A stretch of DNA of 36,527 nt from NCBI GenBank assembly GCA_902571235.1, contig CACGBI010000012.1, positions 1 to 36,527 on the forward strand. Reading direction: 5' to 3'. The notes beneath the pieces are model-generated. The model made no database searches. It worked only from the letters and a program-made list of their open reading frames with translations, and was not told where the DNA came from. The position numbers were made by a program, and so were the translations under genes. The DNA is from an uncultured Pelagibacteraceae bacterium (lineage in GTDB: Bacteria > Pseudomonadota > Alphaproteobacteria > Pelagibacterales > Pelagibacteraceae). Positions 1 through 8,348 of the stretch are shown here, piece by piece (position 1 is the first letter of the stretch; every line of letters starts with the position of its first letter).

Positions 1-1244
1 TTATTGATAGTGGCTGGATCAGTTCCTGAACCATTAGCAATTCTTTTTTTTCTAGAACCATCAATTACTTTTGGGTTCTCTCTTTCTTTTTTTGTCATTG
101 ATAAAATTATGGCTTCGTTTTTTGTAATAATACTCTCATCAATTCCAGCTGCATCCATTTGAGATTTTACTTTTGAAACACCTGGCATGAAAGACATGAT
201 GCCCTCAATACCACCCATCTTTTTCATTTGTCTCAGCTGAGTTAAATAGTCTTGCATTGAGAATTGTCCTTTTTTTAAATTTTCTTCTGTTTTTTTAATA
301 TTTTCTTCTCCAAGATCTTGAGCTGCTTTTTCTACAAGAGAAACGATATCTCCCATTCCAAGAATTCTATTTGCGATTCTATCTGGGTGAAAAACTTCAA
401 GATTTTCAATTTTTTCACCAATACCTAAAAATTTGATTGGTACCTGTGAAACAAATTTCATACTTACAGCAGCTCCACCTCGGGCATCTCCATCTGCCCT
501 TGTTAATATAATTCCTGATAAATTAACTGTATTATTAAACTCTTTTGCTACTGATGCCGCTACTTGTCCTGTAAGTGAGTCTGCAACTAAAAAGGTCTCT
601 GCAGGTTTAATAGTATTTTCGATTTGTTTAATTTCACTCATCATCTGCAAATCTATTTGTGTTCTACCGGCAGTATCAAATAAGACAATATCAGCACCGT
701 TCAAATTTGCGGCGCTAATTGCTCTTTGACAAATATCGCCAGGTTGCTGACCCTCAATTATTGGAAGAGTTAAAATATTATTCTGTTCACCTAAAGATTT
801 CAATTGCTCTTGAGCGGCTGGTCTATAAATGTCTAGGCTGACCATCATTACTTTCTTTTTTTTTGTATTCTCTAAATATCTTGCAAGTTTAGCAGTTGTG
901 GTAGTTTTACCAGATCCTTGTAGCCCAACTAACATCATTGGTACTGGTGGAACAGCATTTAGATTTACATCATTATTTTTTTCGCCCAAAAGATTAACTA
1001 ATTCATCATAAACAATCTTCACTACCATATCTCCAGGAGATGTTGATCTAATAATCTCTTGGCCTAAGGCTTTTGGTTTAACCTTATCAATAAAATCTTT
1101 AGCAACCTCAAGAGACACATCAGCCTCTAGTAAAGCTTGTCTTATACCTCTCAACCCTTCATCAACTTGATTTTCATCAAGTGATGGAGCTTTTTTTAAA
1201 GAGGAGAAAACTTCCTCAAATTTATTTGTTAAATTTTCAAACAT
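1..1244 (-). CDS. ffh: Signal recognition particle GTPase Ffh (SRP54), 3' end outside window
   Basis: Ffh binds SRP RNA and signal sequences of nascent membrane proteins and docks with FtsY at the inner membrane. The frame opens at an ATG (complement of 1242-1244; MFENLTNKFEEVF) and stays open to the left edge, giving 414 codons of a protein that is usually about 450. An N domain is followed by a G domain with P-loop GLQGSGKTTTTAKL, DIYRPAA, DTAGRTQ and TRADGDARGG. A Met-rich M domain follows (MKKMGGIEGIMSFMPG), ending with RIANGSG, the RNA-contacting motif, close to the edge. Only the last few dozen residues are missing. No convincing Shine-Dalgarno precedes the ATG; instead the closing stem of a structured leader ends 13 nt upstream. 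It is divergent from dapF-ftsY. Confidence 0.97.
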   Translation of the reverse strand, partial: MFENLTNKFEEVFSSLKKAPSLDENQVDEGLRGIRQALLEADVSLEVAKDFIDKVKPKALGQEIIRSTSPGDMVVKIVYDELVNLLGEKNNDVNLNAVPPVPMMLVGLQGSGKTTTTAKLARYLENTKKKKVMMVSLDIYRPAAQEQLKSLGEQNNILTLPIIEGQQPGDICQRAISAANLNGADIVLFDTAGRTQIDLQMMSEIKQIENTIKPAETFLVADSLTGQVAASVAKEFNNTVNLSGIILTRADGDARGGAAVSMKFVSQVPIKFLGIGEKIENLEVFHPDRIANRILGMGDIVSLVEKAAQDLGEENIKKTEENLKKGQFSMQDYLTQLRQMKKMGGIEGIMSFMPGVSKVKSQMDAAGIDESIITKNEAIILSMTKKERENPKVIDGSRKKRIANGSGTDPATIN

Positions 1245-1357
1245 ATTTATTACACACAGCAGTAATCTCACTAGTGGGCGAACCCTCGCTGACTAGTGTC
1301 GATCTCTTTGTTTCCAAAGACACCGCAAATTTAATGTTTTTGCGGAAACTGCCACAA
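1245..1357 (-). ncRNA. Structured 5' leader of ffh (Pelagibacter ffh RNA motif)
   Basis: The minus-strand RNA folds into a junction of helices. A closing stem pairs 1348-1353 with 1258-1263 (GGCAGU with ACUGCU). Inside it lie a hairpin with a 7-bp stem (1339-1345 with 1323-1329), a 6-bp hairpin capped by a GAAA tetraloop (1315-1320 with 1305-1310), and a 7-bp stem (1292-1298 with 1269-1275) that carries an inner 4-bp stem (1286-1289 with 1278-1281). The region is clearly more GC-rich than other spacers here. A cis-regulatory RNA upstream of the SRP protein gene has been reported in Ca. Pelagibacter ubique by comparative genomics, and this is very likely the same element. Because the closing stem ends just before the start codon, translational control is the natural inference. 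Confidence 0.8.
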
Positions 1358-1383
1358 ACTATAATAGAGGTTCAAAAAGTCAA
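1358..1383 (-). promoter_or_regulatory. Possible ffh promoter
   Basis: Minus-strand TTGACT (complement of 1378-1383) and TATAGT (complement of 1358-1363) are separated by only 14 bases, shorter than the usual 16-18. A start about 7 nt past the -10 would begin the RNA at the first G of the leader's closing stem (1353), which supports the assignment. The same AT-rich patch reads TATAAT on the plus strand (1360-1365) and may also serve dapF. Confidence 0.4.
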
Positions 1384-1405
1384 TAAATAAGTTAAATAAC
1401 TATAT

Positions 1406-2230
1406 ATGGACTTCAAAGCTTTTAAAATGGATGGATTAGGAAATGACTTTGTAATTATTGATAATAGACAAAAAATTACCAATTTAACAAAGGATCAGAT
1501 CGTTAAGATTTGTAATAGAAATTTCATTGGCTGTGATCAACTAATATTTATTGAGTCGGATAGTTCTGCAGATGCAAGTTTGAGATTTTTTAATTCAGAT
1601 GGAGGAGAGTCTGGAGCATGTGGGAATGGAACAAGATGCGTAGCAGATTTAATTTCTAAAGAAAAAAATAATAAATCTATAATCTTAAATACAAATTCTG
1701 GAAAATTAAGATCTCAAATATTAGATAAAAAAATGGTTATAACTGAAATTGGTAAAGCAAGATTGCAATGGAATGAAATACCTTTGTCAAAAGAAATGGA
1801 TACAAAAAATTTAAATATGAAAATTACTGACTCAAATAATAACGAGTATTTAGGAGGTACAGCAATTAATGTTGGTAACCCACATATTGTTTTTTTTGTA
1901 AAAAATATTCATGATTTTAATATAGAAACAATTGGTCCAGAGATAGAAAATCATGAATTATTCCCTGAAAAATGTAATGTAACAATTGCACAAATTATCA
2001 ACAAAAATTTGATCAAAGTGAAAGTGTGGGAAAGAGGAGCCGGTCTTACTAAAGCGTGTGGAACTGCTGCATGTGCTACTGCATATGCTGGTAAGGTAAA
2101 TAATCTTACAGAAAATAAAACTGATATTGAATTTTCAACTGGCAAATTATCAATTTTAATAGACAAAAATAATTCTATTCATATGAAAGGACCTGTTTCA
2201 GATATTAAAGAAATTAACATAAAATTATAA
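1406..2230 (+). CDS. dapF: Diaminopimelate epimerase DapF
   Basis: DapF interconverts LL- and meso-diaminopimelate, a cytosolic step of lysine and peptidoglycan synthesis, using two cysteines as acid/base. The 274-residue protein shows the N-terminal GLGNDFVIID, the first catalytic Cys72 in ACGNGTRC, the substrate loop GTAINVGNPH, and the second catalytic Cys218 in KACGTAACAT. Its length is normal for the family. The start chosen gives the usual short beta strand before MDGLGNDF; no Shine-Dalgarno is evident. A plus-strand TATAAT at 1360-1365 is a possible -10 but has no good -35. Its stop overlaps the ftsY start (TAATG), so the two genes are probably translated from one message. Confidence 0.97.
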   Translation: MDFKAFKMDGLGNDFVIIDNRQKITNLTKDQIVKICNRNFIGCDQLIFIESDSSADASLRFFNSDGGESGACGNGTRCVADLISKEKNNKSIILNTNSGKLRSQILDKKMVITEIGKARLQWNEIPLSKEMDTKNLNMKITDSNNNEYLGGTAINVGNPHIVFFVKNIHDFNIETIGPEIENHELFPEKCNVTIAQIINKNLIKVKVWERGAGLTKACGTAACATAYAGKVNNLTENKTDIEFSTGKLSILIDKNNSIHMKGPVSDIKEINIKL

Positions 2231-3147
2231 TGGGTATTTTCGATAAATTTAAAATTGGATTTCAAAAAAGTGCGTCCGCTTTCACATCTGGACTTAAAGA
2301 AATAATTGTAAAAAAAGAAATTAATGATGAAAATTTGAATAGAATTGAAGAATTTTTAATTCGATCAGATGTAGGAGTTGAGGCTGCCTCTGAAATAAAA
2401 GAAATAATTTCAAGAAAGAAAATTGATCCAAATAAAGACTTAACTAAAGAAATAAATTTTATTTTAAAAGAATATATAATTTCTTTAATGAAACCTTTGG
2501 AGCAAAATTCTTTTTTTGAAAAAAAAGAAAAACTTTGTGCTACTTTAGTTTCTGGAGTCAATGGGGTAGGTAAAACAACAACTATTGGCAAAATAGGAAA
2601 AATATTGAAGGCTAACGGTAATAAAGTTATATTTGCAGCTTCAGATACTTTTCGAGCTGCTGCAATTGAACAATTAGAAAATTGGGCAAAAAAAATAGAT
2701 GTTCAAATAATAAAGTCATCCCAAGGCGCTGATCCAGCTTCTGTTGCTTTTAAGGCAATAGATCAAGCTATTAAAAACAATTACAATCAGGTTTTAATAG
2801 ATACTGCAGGAAGACTTCAAAATAAAAAAAATTTAATGGAAGAATATAAAAAAATAGCTAACGTCACAAAAAAAATAGATCCCGACGCACCTCACAGTGT
2901 TATTTTAGTTTTAGATGCAACATCAGGACAGAATGTATTAAATCAAGTCAAAGAATTTAATAAGATTATACCAATAACAGGTATTGTGATGACAAAATTA
3001 GATGGCACAGCTAAAGGAGGAATTTTGTTAGCATTAGCGAAGAAATACGAAATTCCGATTATTGCACTAGGCTTAGGTGAAAAAGAAGATGACTTACAGT
3101 TATTTGAAGCAGAAAAATTTGCTGAGGCTTTTACTCAAATTAATTAA
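2230..3147 (+). CDS. ftsY: SRP receptor GTPase FtsY
   Basis: FtsY receives Ffh-ribosome complexes at the membrane and hydrolyses GTP together with Ffh. The 305-residue protein has an N-terminal helical N domain (about 1-95) and a G domain with P-loop GVNGVGKTTT (109-118), DTFRAAA, DTAGRLQNK, TKLDGTAKGG and GLGEKEDDL. It starts almost directly at the NG core (MGIFDKFKIGFQKS) and lacks the long acidic A domain of the E. coli protein, as in many Alphaproteobacteria, so membrane contact probably relies on the N-terminal amphipathic helix. The start overlaps the dapF stop by one base. The 3' end overlaps the convergent gene at 3140 by 8 bases. Confidence 0.97.
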   Translation: MGIFDKFKIGFQKSASAFTSGLKEIIVKKEINDENLNRIEEFLIRSDVGVEAASEIKEIISRKKIDPNKDLTKEINFILKEYIISLMKPLEQNSFFEKKEKLCATLVSGVNGVGKTTTIGKIGKILKANGNKVIFAASDTFRAAAIEQLENWAKKIDVQIIKSSQGADPASVAFKAIDQAIKNNYNQVLIDTAGRLQNKKNLMEEYKKIANVTKKIDPDAPHSVILVLDATSGQNVLNQVKEFNKIIPITGIVMTKLDGTAKGGILLALAKKYEIPIIALGLGEKEDDLQLFEAEKFAEAFTQIN

Positions 3148-3703
3148 TTAAATTACTAGAGATTAAAGGTTTATAAATATTACATTTATAATTATCATCA
3201 AATTTATAATGACCACAATCTTTAGAAAATGAAGAGATTATAAAGTCAAATTTTCCAGTGGTAGGATAAAGTTCTAGTTTTTTACTACTGATGTCATATT
3301 TAAAATTAGCATTTAAACTTTTTACGGCACTAATCATTACTAAAGTTTTGTCATCTTTTAGTAAATAATATGCAAAATCATCTGGAAATACTGGGAAATC
3401 ATATTCTTGTAAAAAATATTTAGCTTGTGAAGGGAACCATTCGTAAGAAATTAAAGGTGATGAAGACTTTGTTAAATGATTAAAAATATAAAGATCTTTT
3501 GGATAATCATTTATATAATTATTATTTTCACCTCTAGCTAAAATAGATTTTTCTCTACCTTTAAAATATAAGCTAAACTCTTTATTATGAGATTCCATAT
3601 GATCTATATGAAACAAATCATCTGGTTGAAAAAACTCATCTAGCGAATATGCATTAGTAATAAAGATAAAGACTACAATAATTAAAAGATATAATTTTTT
3701 CAT
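3140..3703 (-). CDS. Secreted protein of unknown function
   Basis: I do not recognise this 187-residue protein. It opens with a clear signal peptide (MKKLYLLIIVVFIFITNAYS), so it should be periplasmic or outer-membrane associated. The mature part is rich in aromatic and acidic residues (DEFFQPDDLFHIDH, YEWFPSQAKYF) and ends with two cysteines (KDCGHY and YKCNIY) that could form a disulphide. No repeat or catalytic motif is obvious. It is the last gene of a minus-strand group, 49 bases after the alpha/beta hydrolase, and its 3' end overlaps the end of ftsY by 8 bases. Confidence 0.8.
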   Translation of the reverse strand: MKKLYLLIIVVFIFITNAYSLDEFFQPDDLFHIDHMESHNKEFSLYFKGREKSILARGENNNYINDYPKDLYIFNHLTKSSSPLISYEWFPSQAKYFLQEYDFPVFPDDFAYYLLKDDKTLVMISAVKSLNANFKYDISSKKLELYPTTGKFDFIISSFSKDCGHYKFDDNYKCNIYKPLISSNLIN

Positions 3704-3752
3704 TATCTTTTAATAAATTATAATTCTGAGGTATGTTTGTTTAGATTGTGGC

Positions 3753-4571
3753 TTAATTTAAACTTTTTAAAAATGATTTAAGAGCTTTAACAAGGTTTTC
3801 ATCGTACTCCATCATATGATCGTCATGTTTAGTGAAATAAGAATATTTTGGCTCATTTGCTTTCTCATACATTTTTTTTCCCATGAAAAATGGAACTATT
3901 TGATCGGCCTCACCATGCATTATTAAAATCGGAACTTTTATATTTTTAATTTTGCTTTTATTGTCGAATTTGTCTTTCAACAATAAACTTACAGGTATGT
4001 ATGGATAAAATGTTTTGGCTGCATCAATCATAGAAGTAAAAGGAGTTTCCAATACAACGCCAGCAAAATTTTTATTTTGTGACAAATGAGTTGCAACGCC
4101 AGTTCCTAATGACTCACCATAAATAACGATGTTTTCCTCTTTGACACCTTTTTTTACTAGCCAATTTATTCCACTTCTTCCATCTTCATAAAGACCTTTC
4201 TCAGATGGTTTCCCTTTATTACCACTGAACCCTCTCCAGGCAATTATTAAAAAATTAATATCCATTTTATGGAAATGGTTTAATTTATGAATTCTATTTT
4301 CAAGAGAGCCAGCATTTCCATGAAAATATAAAACTGTTTTATATTTTTGTAAGTCTTTTTCATGGTACCAGCCCAATAATTCAATATTATCCCCTGTATT
4401 AATTTTTACTTTTTCAATAGGGACTGATATTTGATCACCAGAGTAATTATTTTCATTCGGATGATATAATAAATTTCTCTGATAAAAATATAAAAAAACC
4501 AGAATTAAAAAATAAACAAAAATAATTATTTGAAAAAATATCAACAAATTATTCCTAAACTTTTTTAACAT
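3753..4571 (-). CDS. Membrane-anchored alpha/beta hydrolase (YfhR/BEM46-like)
   Basis: This is a serine hydrolase of the alpha/beta fold, 272 residues long. One transmembrane segment (about residues 8-31) is followed by a periplasm-facing or membrane-bound catalytic domain. The oxyanion region is YFHGNAGSLENR, the nucleophile elbow is YGESLGTG, the acid is the Asp in HGEADQIVPF, and the His lies in KHDDHM. This order matches the BEM46/YfhR group, whose substrates are mostly unknown (small esters or lipids). Its start overlaps the end of the upstream EamA gene by 17 bases, which suggests coupled translation. The substrate cannot be told from the sequence. Confidence 0.85.
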   Translation of the reverse strand: MLKKFRNNLLIFFQIIIFVYFLILVFLYFYQRNLLYHPNENNYSGDQISVPIEKVKINTGDNIELLGWYHEKDLQKYKTVLYFHGNAGSLENRIHKLNHFHKMDINFLIIAWRGFSGNKGKPSEKGLYEDGRSGINWLVKKGVKEENIVIYGESLGTGVATHLSQNKNFAGVVLETPFTSMIDAAKTFYPYIPVSLLLKDKFDNKSKIKNIKVPILIMHGEADQIVPFFMGKKMYEKANEPKYSYFTKHDDHMMEYDENLVKALKSFLKSLN

Positions 4572-5460
4572 TTTTTTTCTTTGCTAAGTATATGCCAAAA
4601 AATACCAGGATCGTTCCAATTAAATGATAATTTTCAAATTGTTCATCAAATAAAAAATAGCCATAAATTGCTCCATAAACTGTAAAAACATAAAGAGTAA
4701 ATCCTGTTAAAGACGCACCTAATTTTTTTTGAGCAACAGTATAAAGTGTAAAAGCTATTATTCCTGGTGAGATAGCAGCAAAAATTACCCAGTAGTAAAA
4801 TTCAGGTATAAAAACCGTTTGTTTATAAAATATTTCCTCACCAATATAGAATGGTAATAGACTAAAAGCTCCAAAAAAGGATATTAAAGTAAATCTTTCA
4901 AAAATTTTTAACTCTGAATTCCAGTAAAATAAATAGATAGAATATAATGCCCATCCAATTGCAGCAGCCAACATCCATAAATCACCGATAGTAAATTGTA
5001 AATTAATTAGTAAATTTAAATCTCCTTTTATAATGATTGTAAAAACTCCTATTAAGCATGCGATTAATCCAATTATTTTTATGGAATTTATTTTTTCATT
5101 AAAGAAAAAGTATGAAATGAAAATTATGAATACTGGTGAAGATGTATAAATAATTCCCATATTCGTCACAGTTGTGGTTTCACCTGCCAAAAATGGAAAA
5201 GCTCCACATACTCCACATCCCATTGAGCCTAAAAAAAATAATTTTTTGTATTCCTTTTTAATAATCTTAAAATTTTTTTTTAATGTTAAGTAAGTAAAGG
5301 GTAATAATATTAAAAAAACTAGTGTCCATCTCCAAAATGCTAATGAAATTGGCGGAACATATTCGACACCACCTCGTGCAACCACTAAATTAGATGCCAT
5401 AAAAATAGGCTGAATAAATAAAAGAGAAAATGCAAAAAAATTTTTAATTTTTAGTCTCAA
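4555..5460 (-). CDS. EamA/DMT-family transporter
   Basis: This is a ten-helix permease of the drug/metabolite transporter superfamily, 301 residues, with two repeated five-helix EamA halves. The N-terminal half carries ARGGVEYVPPISLAFWRW and the C-terminal half ends with LIGTILVFFGIYLAKKK. Members export amino acids, nucleotides or other metabolites; the substrate here is unknown. The frame has no ATG before residue 22, so the start is probably the TTG at 5458-5460; a start at the later Met would delete most of the first helix. The 58-residue membrane protein ends 18 bases upstream. It could act as an efflux partner for the catabolic genes upstream, but this is only a guess from position. Confidence 0.87.
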   Translation of the reverse strand: MRLKIKNFFAFSLLFIQPIFMASNLVVARGGVEYVPPISLAFWRWTLVFLILLPFTYLTLKKNFKIIKKEYKKLFFLGSMGCGVCGAFPFLAGETTTVTNMGIIYTSSPVFIIFISYFFFNEKINSIKIIGLIACLIGVFTIIIKGDLNLLINLQFTIGDLWMLAAAIGWALYSIYLFYWNSELKIFERFTLISFFGAFSLLPFYIGEEIFYKQTVFIPEFYYWVIFAAISPGIIAFTLYTVAQKKLGASLTGFTLYVFTVYGAIYGYFLFDEQFENYHLIGTILVFFGIYLAKKKNVKKV

Positions 5461-5478
5461 TAATTTTTTTTATTTTAT

Positions 5479-5655
5479 CTATTTTTTATCAAAGAAAGCT
5501 TCATAAACCATCATGAAAATTGCTATACCCATCAGGATATATACTGGCAAAACATCAAAAAAACCTATCATTGGTGATCTAGTTAACGTTGTTGCAAGAC
5601 CAACTAAAAAAGCTATTGCAAGCAAAGACCCTAAAAATGTTGTGAACTTTTGCAT
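5479..5655 (-). CDS. 58-residue membrane protein, unknown
   Basis: A short frame opens at ATG (complement of 5653-5655), one base after the amidase stop, and ends at TAG (complement of 5479-5481). The product, 58 residues, begins MQKFTTFLGSLLAIAFLVGL and has two hydrophobic segments (about 7-24 and 34-52) joined by a TLTRSPMIG-like turn, ending with a charged tail (YEAFFDKK). I do not recognise the family. The tight spacing to the amidase and the clean two-helix pattern argue for a real gene, probably a small accessory membrane subunit. Confidence 0.65.
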   Translation of the reverse strand: MQKFTTFLGSLLAIAFLVGLATTLTRSPMIGFFDVLPVYILMGIAIFMMVYEAFFDKK

Positions 5656-5656
5656 T

Positions 5657-6982
5657 TCAATTATTACATTCCTTTTCTAACCAATTAGCAACCCCTAAAA
5701 ATCTGTTATCATCATAACGATTACCAACTAGCTGCACCCCTAAAGGTAAATTATTTTCACCTTCAAGCAAAGGAAGAGAAATACAAGGGGTTCCTAAATA
5801 AGACCAGACTTTATTAAATTCTGCTGTTCCAGTGCTCTTTAGACCTTTTAATGCAACTCCGGGACTGGATGGTGACAATACTCCATGATAATCCTCAAAA
5901 ACTTCTTGATAAGACTCAAAACTTCTTTTTTTGAAATCAATTGCCTCAGCATATTCTTTTGCTGAATGCTTATTGCCTTTAGCAATAGCAGTTTGCATAT
6001 ATTTTGATAACTTTGCTTTGTACTTTTTATAATACAAAGAAAAGTTATTCGCTAAATCTGTTTCATGAATAATTTGATGATATTTGTGAATATCTTTAAA
6101 ATATGATGGAGTGTCAAATACCTCAATATTTTTAAATGACTTTATAAAATACTCAAAAGACTCTCTAGATTTCTTATCAATTATCTTCCAATAGTCTGAT
6201 TTATAAAAAATAAACTTAGGTTCATACGCTGGACCTTTTTTTGTCTCTTCTAAAATATTTTCAGCTGAATAGTAAATGGTTGCAGGATCATGATGGTCTT
6301 TTTTTATTAAAACTTTTGCTAACAAAGCTACGTCTTCAACTGTTCTTCCAAACATACCTATATGGTCTAGAGTGTAAGAAGTTCTTAGAACTCCATTTCT
6401 TGAAATCAAGCCATAGCTTGGTTTATATCCAACTACACCACAATAAGAAGCTGGTCTAATAACTGATCCTCCTGTTTGTGATCCGATTGAAAGTGGTGTC
6501 ATTAATGATGCAACGGATGCTGCGGACCCACTTGAAGAGCCGCCAGGAGTTCGAGAGTAATCGTGAGGATTAGTTGTTTTTGAAGGTCCAAGATAAGCTA
6601 ATTCAGAGGTGGTTGTTTTACCCATTATAATTGCCCCTGCTGAATGCAAGAGTTCTACTATTTCAGCATTTTGTGAATAAGATTTACCTTTTCTTATTAC
6701 TGTTCCACATTCGGTAGGCATATCCACAGTGCCAATAATATCTTTTAACGCAACAGGTATTCCATGCAATGAACCAACTGGTTTGCCTGATCTTCTATGT
6801 TCATCCGAATCTGCGGCTTTCTCTAATAAAATCTTTTTATCAAAATGTGCCCATGCCTTAACATTTTTTTCAAATTTATTTATTCTTTCAATATATTTTT
6901 CACACACTTCAACAGATGTTAATTGACCATCTTTAATTTTTGAGGCCATCTCCTCAATACTAAGTGAAAATATATCGATCAT
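5657..6982 (-). CDS. Amidase-signature hydrolase
   Basis: This cytosolic Ser-cisSer-Lys amidase splits carboxamide bonds. Counting from MIDIFSLSIEEM, the catalytic Lys is K80 in VALKDIIG, the cis-Ser is S149 in PGGSSSGSAA, and the nucleophile is S173 in GSQTGGSVIRPAS. The 441-residue length fits small amidases rather than GatA, which also has a different C-terminus, and no gatB or gatC is nearby. The frame is open 14 codons further upstream, but that would overlap the dctM end; the ATG at 6982 lies 4 bases past the dctM stop and gives the normal N-terminus. Being last in the TRAP operon, it may release ammonia or a carboxylate from an imported amide. The substrate is unknown. Confidence 0.88.
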   Translation of the reverse strand: MIDIFSLSIEEMASKIKDGQLTSVEVCEKYIERINKFEKNVKAWAHFDKKILLEKAADSDEHRRSGKPVGSLHGIPVALKDIIGTVDMPTECGTVIRKGKSYSQNAEIVELLHSAGAIIMGKTTTSELAYLGPSKTTNPHDYSRTPGGSSSGSAASVASLMTPLSIGSQTGGSVIRPASYCGVVGYKPSYGLISRNGVLRTSYTLDHIGMFGRTVEDVALLAKVLIKKDHHDPATIYYSAENILEETKKGPAYEPKFIFYKSDYWKIIDKKSRESFEYFIKSFKNIEVFDTPSYFKDIHKYHQIIHETDLANNFSLYYKKYKAKLSKYMQTAIAKGNKHSAKEYAEAIDFKKRSFESYQEVFEDYHGVLSPSSPGVALKGLKSTGTAEFNKVWSYLGTPCISLPLLEGENNLPLGVQLVGNRYDDNRFLGVANWLEKECNN

Positions 6983-6986
6983 TTTT

Positions 6987-8348
6987 TTAGTCAGCAAACA
7001 ATACTTCTGGAAGCCATAAAGCAATTCCAGGGAACATATACATTAAAAACATTCCAAAAATAACTATACCTAAAAATGGCATAATACCTCTAAATATTTC
7101 CATTAATTCTACGTTAGTTTTTTGAACTCCTTTTAAATAATAGGCTGACATAGCCATGGGTGGTGTTAAAAAAGATGTCTGCAAATTTAAAGCAATTAAC
7201 ATTGCAAAGAAATACGGATTAACATCGAATATTTCTAATAAAGGCAAAAATATTGGTACAAAAATTATTAAAATTTCAGTCCATTCTAAAGGCCATCCTA
7301 AAAGAAAAATTATAATTTGAGTTATTACTAAAAATTGCCATGTAGTAATATTTATTGATGTGAAAAAATGTTCAAATACTTCATGCCCACCTAAATAAGA
7401 AAAGACAGAGGAAAAAGTCCATGATCCAATGAATAACCACATAATCATTGCTGTTGTTTTTGCTGTTAAAAAAACTGACTCTTTAAAATTCTGCCATTTT
7501 AGTGTTTTATAAAACCAAGATAAAAGAATTGCACCAAATGCTCCTGCTGCTGCTGCTTCTGCCGGAGTAGCGATCCCAGCTAAGATTGTTCCGAGAACTA
7601 ACATTATTAAACCAAATAAAGGCACAAAAGAAACTAAAACTTCTTTTAAAATTTCAGCTCTTGGCGGAATGTCTTCTGCAGGAGGTCTTGGTGCTATTGA
7701 TGGATTTAACCAAGCTCTAGTAACTGCATATGTAATGTATAGACCTGCTAACATCAGTCCTGGAAAAATTGCGGCTGCAAATAATCTTAGTGGCGATAAT
7801 TGAGCTATAACAGAATAAACAATAAGCATGATACTAGGTGGAATTAAGATTCCCAAACAACCACCAGCACAAATTATCCCTGATGCAAATTTCTTGTCAT
7901 ATCCTGCTTTAACCATTGCTGGCCAAGCAAGCAAACCCATCAAAGTAACCACTGCTCCAATAATTCCTGTTGCAGTAGAAAATAAAGTGCAAGTTATTAA
8001 CGCGGCCACTGCCATTGATGCTGGCAATCTATGTGCTGCAAGTCTAATAGCAAAAAATAGTTTAGCAACAATTCCTGCTCGCTCTACTAGATATCCCATG
8101 AATAAGAAAAGTGGTACGGCTGTCAGCACGTTGTTATCCATAACTGTATAAGTGTTTTTAACAAACAAAGAAAATATTCTATTATCAAAAAGATGATCCA
8201 TTAAAACTGGATCGTAATAAGCGTAATATCCAAAACCTATTCCCATAGCCATTAATGTAAACGCTATTGGAAAACCTAAAAGCACTGCAAATAAAAATAC
8301 ACCCATCATTAAAATTGCCACTTCAGGATTTGTAAGGCTAAACAGCAT
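6987..8348 (-). CDS. dctM: TRAP transporter large permease DctM
   Basis: This is the twelve-helix, sodium-coupled channel subunit of a tripartite ATP-independent periplasmic transporter, 453 residues. It shows typical family segments such as GFPIAFTLMAMGIGFGYYA, TAVPLFLFMGYLVERAG, CAGGCLGILIPPSIMLIVYS and LLGWPLEWTEILIIFVPIFLP. The long hydrophilic insert around residues 215-235 (RPPAEDIPPRAEI) is usual for the mannitol/chloroaromatic/alpha-keto-acid branch. Its start overlaps the dctQ end by 11 bases, so both membrane subunits are translated together. Confidence 0.95.
   Translation of the reverse strand: MLFSLTNPEVAILMMGVFLFAVLLGFPIAFTLMAMGIGFGYYAYYDPVLMDHLFDNRIFSLFVKNTYTVMDNNVLTAVPLFLFMGYLVERAGIVAKLFFAIRLAAHRLPASMAVAALITCTLFSTATGIIGAVVTLMGLLAWPAMVKAGYDKKFASGIICAGGCLGILIPPSIMLIVYSVIAQLSPLRLFAAAIFPGLMLAGLYITYAVTRAWLNPSIAPRPPAEDIPPRAEILKEVLVSFVPLFGLIMLVLGTILAGIATPAEAAAAGAFGAILLSWFYKTLKWQNFKESVFLTAKTTAMIMWLFIGSWTFSSVFSYLGGHEVFEHFFTSINITTWQFLVITQIIIFLLGWPLEWTEILIIFVPIFLPLLEIFDVNPYFFAMLIALNLQTSFLTPPMAMSAYYLKGVQKTNVELMEIFRGIMPFLGIVIFGMFLMYMFPGIALWLPEVLFAD

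Noticed and set aside
1269..1298. tRNA-like or SRP-RNA-like fold
   Set aside because: The GGGTTCGCCC-like loop recalls a T arm, but no acceptor or anticodon arms fit, and the conserved SRP RNA tetraloop core is absent; the ffh leader explains it.
1951..2166. 71-residue minus-strand frame inside dapF
   Set aside because: It is a shadow of dapF, which has complete family motifs; no ribosome site or homology is seen.
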